NCBI GenBank assembly: GCA_900318685.1
Contig: ONLL01000022.1
Coordinates: forward strand, 1-56,232
From: an uncultured Prevotellaceae bacterium
GTDB taxonomy: Bacteria > Bacteroidota > Bacteroidia > Bacteroidales > Bacteroidaceae
Length of the DNA stretch: 56,232 nt
Reading direction: 5' to 3'
Each line of letters starts with the position of its first letter. Position 1 is the first letter of the stretch. The position numbers were made by a program, and so were the translations under genes. Positions 51,160-56,232 of this stretch are shown one piece after another. Under the pieces are notes generated by a model. It was given only the letters and a program-made list of their open reading frames with translations. It ran no database searches and was not told the origin of the DNA.

Positions 51160-51915
51160 ATGAAGCAAGCAATGATCCTAGCAGCGGGGCTGGGAACACG
51201 CCTCAAACCCCTTACCGACCGCATGCCTAAGGCACTGGTACCGGTAGGCGGCATTCCCTTGCTCGATATTGTCATCCGCAGGCTGATGGCCCAGGGCTGT
51301 CAGCGCTTTGTAGTGAACGTCCATCATTTTGCCCAGCAGATCATCGATTACGTCGCCACTCAGGATTATGCCCCTCTGGTGCTCTTCAGCGACGAGCGCG
51401 ACGGACTGCTCGAGACCGGTGGAGCGCTGAAGAAGGCCGCTCCGCTCTTCCTGCCCGACGAGCCCATTCTCATACACAATGTCGACATTCTCGACAATGT
51501 CGACTATCAATGGATGTCGCGCCAGCATCTCCCCGACGAGGATGCCGTGCTTCTGGTCAGCCGCAGGCAGACACAGCGCTATCTGCTCTTCGACAACGGC
51601 ATGCGGCTTATGGGTTGGAAGAACATTGCTACGGGCGAGGTGCGCAGTCCCTATGAGTATATCCGTCGTACGGGGCTCTCGCAGCACGGTGAGCCGCTCA
51701 ATATGTTTGCCTTCTCAGGCATTCATTCCTTCTCACCGCGGCTGTTCCCTTTGATGGATCGTTTTCCCGACCGTTTTCCCATCATTGACTTCTACCTTAG
51801 TATCTGCCATCGATCGCGCATCGTAGGCCTTCCGAAGGACGACCTCAGACTGCTCGACGTGGGCAAGCTCGACACGCTGTCGCAGGCAGAGGACTTCCAG
51901 CGAACAATCCGATAA
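51160..51915 (+). CDS. Sugar-1-phosphate nucleotidyltransferase (MurU/mannose-1-P guanylyltransferase-like)
   Basis: 251 aa cytoplasmic enzyme of the NTP-transferase superfamily. The nucleotide-binding signature MILAAGLGTRLKPLTDRMPKA (5-25) is complete, with the metal-binding Asp in HNVDILDNVDY (about 107-117) and LETGGALKKA for sugar-phosphate binding. The short length without a left-handed beta-helix fits MurU (uridylyl transfer to MurNAc-1-P in wall recycling) or HddC-like enzymes better than full GlmU. Substrate undetermined. It is 21 nt upstream of guaA and likely co-transcribed. Confidence 0.82.
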   Translation: MKQAMILAAGLGTRLKPLTDRMPKALVPVGGIPLLDIVIRRLMAQGCQRFVVNVHHFAQQIIDYVATQDYAPLVLFSDERDGLLETGGALKKAAPLFLPDEPILIHNVDILDNVDYQWMSRQHLPDEDAVLLVSRRQTQRYLLFDNGMRLMGWKNIATGEVRSPYEYIRRTGLSQHGEPLNMFAFSGIHSFSPRLFPLMDRFPDRFPIIDFYLSICHRSRIVGLPKDDLRLLDVGKLDTLSQAEDFQRTIR

Positions 51916-51936
51916 TCATCAAATATCCAAATAGAT

Positions 51937-53709
51937 ATGCAGAAAATCATCATACTAGACTTTGGCTCACAGACCACACAGCTCATCGGCCGTCGTGTGC
52001 GTGAACTCGACACCTTCTGCGAGATTCTTCCCTACAACAAGTTTCCCGTCGACGACCCGACGGTCATCGGCGTCATCCTCTCCGGATCGCCCTTTTCTGT
52101 GCACGATCCTGAGGCTTTCAAGGTCGACCTCGCGCAGTTTGTAGGACGCTTGCCTGTGCTGGGCATCTGCTATGGTGCTCAGTTCATCAGTCACGCGCTG
52201 GGGGGGAAGGTGGAGAAGGCCGACTCGCGTGAATACGGACGGGCCAACCTTCAGACCACTGATATCTCCAATCCGCTCTTCAAGGGCTTCGAGCAGCATT
52301 CACAGGTGTGGATGAGTCATGGCGACACCATCACCGCCATCCCCGAAGGCTATGAGTGCATCGCCTCGACCAAGGACGTGAAATATGCCGCCTTTAGCCT
52401 CACCCCCAGCCCCTCTCGCGGAGGAGAGGGGAGCGAATACTCTCACGGCGGAGAAACAAGTGCAGAACAAATTACTCCCCTCCCCCCCGCGGGAGGGGTC
52501 GGGGGTGGGGCTCCCATCTTCGCAGTGCAGTTTCACCCCGAGGTGTTCCACACCCTGCAGGGCAGTCAGTTGCTCAGAAACTTCGTGGTTGATATCTGCG
52601 GGTCACGTCAGGAGTGGAGTGCCGCCTCATTTGTCGATTCCACAGTCGCCGAGCTGAAGGAGACACTCGGAGAGGACCGGGTCATCCTGGGACTCTCAGG
52701 TGGTGTCGATTCCTCCGTAGCGGCCGTCCTCCTCAATAAGGCCATCGGCCATAGGCTCACGTGCATCTTCGTTGATCACGGCATGCTCCGAAAGAACGAG
52801 TTCAGTCAGGTGATGAACGACTATAAGGTGCTGGGATTGAATGTTATTGGAGTCGATGCGTCCAAGAAATTCTTTAGCGACCTGGCAGGCATCACGGATC
52901 CTGAGGAGAAACGCAAGATCATTGGCCGCGACTTCATCGAGGTCTTCAACGAAGAAGCCCGTAAAGCAAATGCTTGCGCCCCTTCGGTAGTAAGCGAGCA
53001 GACCTCGAGCGCTTCGCTCTCCACTCTTCATTCTCCATTTAAATGGCTTGCTCAGGGCACCATTTATCCTGACCGCATCGAGAGCCTGAACATCACAGGT
53101 AAGGTCATCAAGAGCCATCACAACGTGGGCGGACTGCCCAAGGAGATGAACCTGCAGCTGTGTGAGCCGCTGAAGTGGCTCTTCAAGGACGAGGTGCGCC
53201 GCGTGGGCCGTCAGTTGGGTATGCCCGAGCATCTCATCACCCGTCATCCCTTCCCCGGTCCCGGACTGGCCGTCCGCATCCTGGGTGACATCACTCCCGA
53301 GAAAGTGCGCATCCTCCAGGATGCTGACGATATATATATAAGAGGTTTGCGTGAGTACAAGGTGAAACTCTCCGGTGAGGAGGCTCGTCGCGTGCTGGCT
53401 GCAGGTGTGCCTGCTGCTATGCAGGATGGCGAGATAGAGGTGTCGCTCTACGACCAGATCTGGCAGGCAGGCGTCGTTCTCCTCTCCTCCGTACGTAGTG
53501 TGGGTGTGATGGGCGATGAGCGCACCTACGAGCATCCCGTAGCCTTGCGTGCCGTCACCAGCACCGATGCGATGACTGCCGACTGGGCTCATCTGCCTTA
53601 CGACTTCATGGCCCGCGTCTCCAATGAGATTATCAACAAGGTGCGTGGTGTCAACCGCGTCTGCTACGACATTTCCTCCAAACCACCTTCAACTATAGAG
53701 TGGGAATAA
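51937..53709 (+). CDS. guaA: GMP synthase (glutamine-hydrolysing) with repeat-derived insertions
   Basis: Converts XMP, ATP and glutamine to GMP. The amidotransferase part has the nucleophile in LGICYGAQ (C78) and the triad His in FAVQFHPEV. The ATP-pyrophosphatase P-loop is LSGGVDSS and the dimerisation domain ends [16 protein letters not shown]. All core motifs are intact, but the length is 590 aa against ~510-525 usual. Three extra stretches explain this: residues 154-192 (encoded by the 117-bp paired-REP element), about 25 residues before [11 protein letters not shown] (repeat-like DNA), and a segment between YIRGLREY and LYDQIWQAG that does not look repetitive. The first two inserts fall in surface-loop positions, so activity is probably retained. 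Confidence 0.95.
   Translation: MQKIIILDFGSQTTQLIGRRVRELDTFCEILPYNKFPVDDPTVIGVILSGSPFSVHDPEAFKVDLAQFVGRLPVLGICYGAQFISHALGGKVEKADSREYGRANLQTTDISNPLFKGFEQHSQVWMSHGDTITAIPEGYECIASTKDVKYAAFSLTPSPSRGGEGSEYSHGGETSAEQITPLPPAGGVGGGAPIFAVQFHPEVFHTLQGSQLLRNFVVDICGSRQEWSAASFVDSTVAELKETLGEDRVILGLSGGVDSSVAAVLLNKAIGHRLTCIFVDHGMLRKNEFSQVMNDYKVLGLNVIGVDASKKFFSDLAGITDPEEKRKIIGRDFIEVFNEEARKANACAPSVVSEQTSSASLSTLHSPFKWLAQGTIYPDRIESLNITGKVIKSHHNVGGLPKEMNLQLCEPLKWLFKDEVRRVGRQLGMPEHLITRHPFPGPGLAVRILGDITPEKVRILQDADDIYIRGLREYKVKLSGEEARRVLAAGVPAAMQDGEIEVSLYDQIWQAGVVLLSSVRSVGVMGDERTYEHPVALRAVTSTDAMTADWAHLPYDFMARVSNEIINKVRGVNRVCYDISSKPPSTIEWE
52396..52512. repeat. 117-bp paired-REP (REPIN-like) element inside guaA, in frame
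   Basis: Terminal inverted repeats of about 20 bp: AGCCTCACCCCCAGCCCCTC (52396-52415) against the complement of GAGGGGTCGGGGGTGGGGCT (52493-52512), 17 of 20 matching. Each half is also a hairpin (CCCCTCT/AGAGGGG and CCCCTCCC/GGGAGGGG). It starts on a codon boundary (codon 154) and spans exactly 39 codons, with no stop codon. Confidence 0.85.
52966..53040. repeat. Second repeat-like insertion inside guaA
   Basis: Encodes about 25 residues absent from typical GuaA, between [11 protein letters not shown] and [11 protein letters not shown]. The DNA contains the hairpin GAGCG-CTT-CGCTC (53007-53019) followed by a 7-8 bp CTCCACT/CTTCATT/CTCCATT array, which is intergenic-repeat type sequence. Boundaries are approximate. 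Confidence 0.55.
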
Positions 53710-53715
53710 AAAGAG

Positions 53716-53750
53716 CCTCCCCCCAGCCCCCTCCCGATGAGGGGGAGACT
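53716..53750 (+). repeat. REP-like palindrome after guaA
   Basis: CCCCCCAGCCCCCTCCC, a short loop and GGGGGAG form a hairpin just beyond the guaA stop. Same core as the element inside guaA. It may also terminate transcription (ACTTTT follows). Confidence 0.65.
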
Positions 53751-53811
53751 TTTCGCTAATTCCGAAATCCTGTTATTCCGATATTCCTAAACTACTAAAG
53801 ACCATAAAACT

Positions 53812-55089
53812 ATGAACAGAAAGAGCATCAATAACTGGGCAATGCTGCTGGTAGCGGCGCTGCTGATGATGACTGTTGCCACAGCCTGCAAACAGAACAA
53901 AAATGCCAGTCAGGACGAGGTGACGCAAGAAGAACTGGAGGCGATGGCCGAGGTGACACAAGAAGAGATGGAGGCGTTGGCCGAGGTGCTGCCCAGGTAC
54001 AGCCTTTTCTTCAGTTTCCAGGAAGGGTTGGCTGCTGTCTGCGACAAGAAGACCGACCTCTGGGGCTTCATCGACAAGAGCGGCAACGAGGTCATACCTT
54101 GCAAGTTTGATTACGTCCGTTTCGGTTTCAGCGATGGTGTCGCTATCGTTGAAGTCGAAGACGGACAATTCATCATCGATCGTAAAGGAAAGAAGATAGC
54201 TCCGATAGGCTTAGGTTATCACAATGGATTCCACGAGGGACTGCTGGGCCTTATTTCGACGAGTGACGAGGACGGGGAGAAGCAAGGCTTCCTGGACAAG
54301 ACTGGCCGTATGGTCATCCCCGCTACTTTCGACGCTGTGATGACTGAATGCAGCACCCCGGCTTTCTTCAACGAAGGGCTTGCCCATCTGTATGACTATG
54401 AATCCGGCAAATCCATCGTCATCGACAAAAAGGGCAAGACGGTGTTCGAATGCGACGGCCGTATCCAGGATTTCCACGAAGGTCTGGCTGCTGCCTGGAG
54501 GAATACCTCTGATCGTGAGGAAGAGTACGAGTTCCGCTACGGATTTGTCGATAAGAATGGTGACGAAGCCGTCCCCTTTATCTTCAATCGCGTAGGTAAT
54601 TTCAGCGATGGGCTCTGTTGGGCAGAGACCGACGATAAGTGCGGATTCATCGACCATAACGGGGAGTTTGTCTTGACCGACGACTATCAGACCATTGTCC
54701 TCTATGAAGACTATGAATGCGAGGAATTTGAACTCTGTCCTTCCTTCAGCGAAGGGCTGGCCTGGGTGTGCAACAAGGATGGTAAGTTTGGCTATATCGA
54801 CAAGAAGGGCAAGGTCGTCATTCCCTTCCGCTATAAACCCGGCTACGATGAAGAAGCCGAGTTGTACGATGAGCAACCCTGCTTTGACTTCCACGGAGGC
54901 CTAGCCCGCATCTGGGACAATAAGACGCGCCTCTTTGGCTTCATCGACCGCAAGGGTAAGGAAGTGTTCCCCTGTCAGTTTGAAACGGCAGAGGACGTAA
55001 GCGAAGGCCTCGCCCTCATATCGCGTGACGGTGAGTACGGCTTCATCGACGCCAAAGGCAATTGCACACTCGACCTTGACGAATTGTGA
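53812..55089 (+). CDS. WG-repeat lipoprotein
   Basis: 425 aa; lipoprotein signal MLLVAALLMMTVATAC (Cys26). An acidic linker with a duplicated EVTQEELEAMAEVTQEEMEALAEV follows. The remainder is about nine WG/KWG-type repeats, recognisable as GFIDKSGNEVIP, GFLDKTGRMVIP, GFVDKNGDEAVP, GYIDKKGKVVIP and GFIDRKGKEVFP, alternating with FxEGLA segments. WG repeats form a beta-propeller-like or protein-interaction surface; function unknown. Single gene after the guaA REP element. Confidence 0.85.
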   Translation: MNRKSINNWAMLLVAALLMMTVATACKQNKNASQDEVTQEELEAMAEVTQEEMEALAEVLPRYSLFFSFQEGLAAVCDKKTDLWGFIDKSGNEVIPCKFDYVRFGFSDGVAIVEVEDGQFIIDRKGKKIAPIGLGYHNGFHEGLLGLISTSDEDGEKQGFLDKTGRMVIPATFDAVMTECSTPAFFNEGLAHLYDYESGKSIVIDKKGKTVFECDGRIQDFHEGLAAAWRNTSDREEEYEFRYGFVDKNGDEAVPFIFNRVGNFSDGLCWAETDDKCGFIDHNGEFVLTDDYQTIVLYEDYECEEFELCPSFSEGLAWVCNKDGKFGYIDKKGKVVIPFRYKPGYDEEAELYDEQPCFDFHGGLARIWDNKTRLFGFIDRKGKEVFPCQFETAEDVSEGLALISRDGEYGFIDAKGNCTLDLDEL

Positions 55090-55116
55090 ATGTCATCTTG
55101 GATAGCACTATAAGAA

Positions 55117-55157
55117 CAAAGGTGTTCCGAGATAATTAATCTCTCGGAACACCTTTG
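55117..55157. terminator. Strong hairpin between WG-repeat gene and the 55180-55608 gene
   Basis: A 16-bp perfect stem CAAAGGTGTTCCGAGA (55117-55132) and TCTCGGAACACCTTTG (55142-55157) with a 9-nt loop, between two convergent genes. Confidence 0.75.
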
Positions 55158-55179
55158 GCTAGGGGGAAGGCTCTCTCTC

Positions 55180-55608
55180 TCATTTCTCATTCTGACTCAT
55201 GCTCCACCCTTTGAGCATCGGCTCCACCTCCATCGGAAAATTCCCGTTCTCCATCATCGCCATCACCCAGGCGAGGTCCTGCCAGCGCTCGGGCTCCTCC
55301 CAGGGGGCAGGCAGACGGGCATCGGCATCGCGACGGGTGTAGCGGGCCACGTAGGCGATGTAGCGCTCCGTGTGGTTGCCGTCCGCCGCTGGCGCCCAGC
55401 GGGTGATGATCTTGCGGATGGTGTCCAGGTGATACTTACGGTAGTAGGTCCTGGTGAGCAGCACGAAGGCAGCGCGCCATCCATACTCCATCTTCTCGAA
55501 GGTGACAAACTTCTTATCCCTTTGCTCCTTCGCCATCCCCATCCACACGGTCTTGGTGCGGATGATGTTCAGGGGATTGTTGTTGCGGATTCCTCTTGGT
55601 ACTGTCAT
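55180..55608 (-). CDS. Phage structural protein P5-like / putative lysozyme-type protein
   Basis: 142 aa without signal peptide. The opening MTVPRGIRNNNPLNI, followed by KKFVTFEKMEYGWRAAFVLLTRTYYRKYHLDTIRKIITRWAPAAD and MAMMENGN, is a pattern I associate with Bacteroidetes prophage and mobile-element proteins described as structural protein P5-like, related to muralytic enzymes. No other phage gene is seen beside it apart from the next unknown gene, so it may be a prophage remnant or a domesticated gene. Confidence 0.7.
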   Translation of the reverse strand: MTVPRGIRNNNPLNIIRTKTVWMGMAKEQRDKKFVTFEKMEYGWRAAFVLLTRTYYRKYHLDTIRKIITRWAPAADGNHTERYIAYVARYTRRDADARLPAPWEEPERWQDLAWVMAMMENGNFPMEVEPMLKGWSMSQNEK

Positions 55609-55616
55609 ACTTTTTT

Positions 55617-55697
55617 AAATCTCAAATCTCAAATCTCAACTCTCAAATCTCAACTCTCAAATCAAAATGACTAAATGACTAATGACTATCATGACTA
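55617..55697. repeat. Two degenerate heptamer arrays (AAATCTC and ATGACTA)
   Basis: Six 7-bp units AAATCTC/AACTCTC at 55617-55658, then ATGACTA copies at 55667, 55675, 55682 and 55691. The arrays fill the interval between two minus-strand genes. Confidence 0.85.
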
Positions 55698-55700
55698 TGT

Positions 55701-56228
55701 CTATGCATCGTTGATGGCCAGTTTGCGATAGCGGCCGTCTTCAGATTTTACCACCAGTCCCTGTCTGCTCCAGTTCTTTAGCATCTGCTGCACGCTGTTG
55801 CGAGTCACACCGGCACCCTTCACGGCAACGCTGTGCTGCATGGCCTGCTCGTAGGTGAACTGCGGGTCCAGTCGTGCATAGATAGAGTCGTTCTTGCCGT
55901 GCTTCTGCCGTTCGCCATTCACGTAGCCCGCATAGTCACGGCTCATGAAAGCAGCCTCGATGCGGTCGCGGAAGAAGAAGAGGGCGTTCTCAAGCAGCGA
56001 GTCGGCTATCACGTCGTACACCTCGAGCATCTTCGGCGTCTGAGCCTTCACCAGCATCTCCCTCCACAGGCTGGGCTGCTGCTTCAGCTGCGTCTCGGCA
56101 CCGCTCAGGCCGTGCTTCTGGATCAGCGTCTCGCACACCTTGCAGAGCATCAGGCAACAGGTCATCCGCTGAGCCGTCACGCAGACGCGGAAGCGCTGGC
56201 GGGCACGCACCTTGTCGTCATTCATCAT
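55701..56228 (-). CDS. Unknown protein with C-terminal winged-helix-like region (may be 5'-incomplete)
   Basis: 175 aa to the first visible Met, which lies 4 bp from the window edge, so the true start could be outside. The N-terminal half is helical with several Cys (VTAQRMTCCLMLCKVCETLI). The C-terminal part (about 120-175: TYEQAMQHSVAVKGAGVTRNSVQQMLKNWSRQGLVVKSEDGRYRKL) reads as a winged helix-turn-helix. It resembles mobile-element regulatory or primase-associated proteins of Bacteroidetes. Function unknown. Same strand as the P5-like gene, separated by heptamer arrays. Confidence 0.65.
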   Translation of the reverse strand: MMNDDKVRARQRFRVCVTAQRMTCCLMLCKVCETLIQKHGLSGAETQLKQQPSLWREMLVKAQTPKMLEVYDVIADSLLENALFFFRDRIEAAFMSRDYAGYVNGERQKHGKNDSIYARLDPQFTYEQAMQHSVAVKGAGVTRNSVQQMLKNWSRQGLVVKSEDGRYRKLAINDA

Positions 56229-56232
56229 CGTC

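Noticed and set aside
1-56232. tRNA, rRNA or known riboswitch genes
   Set aside because: Scanning by eye gave no convincing cloverleaf, rRNA segment or riboswitch core; a covariance-model search would be needed to exclude them fully.

Overview
The window reads as a chromosomal segment of a saccharolytic member of the Bacteroidales, most likely Prevotellaceae (Prevotella, Segatella or Xylanibacter). The evidence is the recurring Bacteroidetes -7 promoter box TAnnTTTG with few Shine-Dalgarno sequences, secreted enzymes ending in a short sorting tail of the type GIYIVNGRK, BspA-like leucine-rich repeats, a TonB receptor with DUF5689-type lipoproteins, and the HU-related proteins typical of the phylum. 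No rRNA, tRNA, CRISPR array, integrase or transposase was recognised.

Layout. 1-7.0 kb: a large secreted multi-domain protein, then a GH5 endoglucanase and a GH29 fucosidase placed end to end. 7.0-19.2 kb is the accessory, defence-like region. It holds an orphan antitoxin-like protein, short tandem repeats, a cluster of six 8-bp iteron-like sites, a Toprim/SF3 primase-helicase, and a two-gene transcription unit encoding a long prokaryotic Argonaute (predicted nuclease-dead) and a 334-aa unknown partner. Divergent from these is a restriction-modification operon (two adenine methyltransferase proteins and a GIY-YIG-like/SF2 helicase protein) preceded by a leader of about 330 nt with two strongly structured RNA elements. 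19.4-23.1 kb: HU-related protein, thioredoxin reductase, glutathione peroxidase, secreted DNA/RNA nuclease, ribosomal protein L31 type B. 23.2-29 kb: a three-gene TonB receptor/surface lipoprotein operon built of OB-fold-like modules. 29-33.5 kb: a sodium:alanine symporter and a TrpB2-type tryptophan synthase beta chain, divergent from a sodium:solute symporter. 34.3-39 kb: BspA-like LRR protein with a dockerin-like repeat, and a C69 dipeptidase. 39.2-45.9 kb: an arabinofuranosidase (GH51) and alpha-galactosidase (GH27) operon. 46.3-53.7 kb: serS-lysS-gpsA, a small secreted protein, a sugar-phosphate nucleotidyltransferase and guaA. 53.8-56.2 kb: a WG-repeat lipoprotein and two phage- or mobile-element-like genes.

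Two themes run through the window. First, the Argonaute/partner unit beside a complete restriction-modification operon is a candidate defence island, and its regulatory interval (13987-14469) carries an inverted-repeat operator candidate, a compact structured RNA starting at a promoter, and three copies of an ~18-bp motif arranged so that alternative pairing could mask the methyltransferase start. Second, the genome carries short repetitive elements: C-rich REP-like palindromes and 7-bp tandem arrays. Several sit inside coding sequence in frame. guaA contains a 117-bp paired-REP element (39 codons) and a second insertion of about 75 bp, and the C69 peptidase contains a 21-bp, three-heptamer insertion.

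The nutrition genes fit plant cell wall use (endoglucanase, arabinofuranosidase, alpha-galactosidase, fucosidase). The TonB/OB-fold operon with a nearby secreted nuclease suggests scavenging of extracellular nucleic acid, which is an inference.
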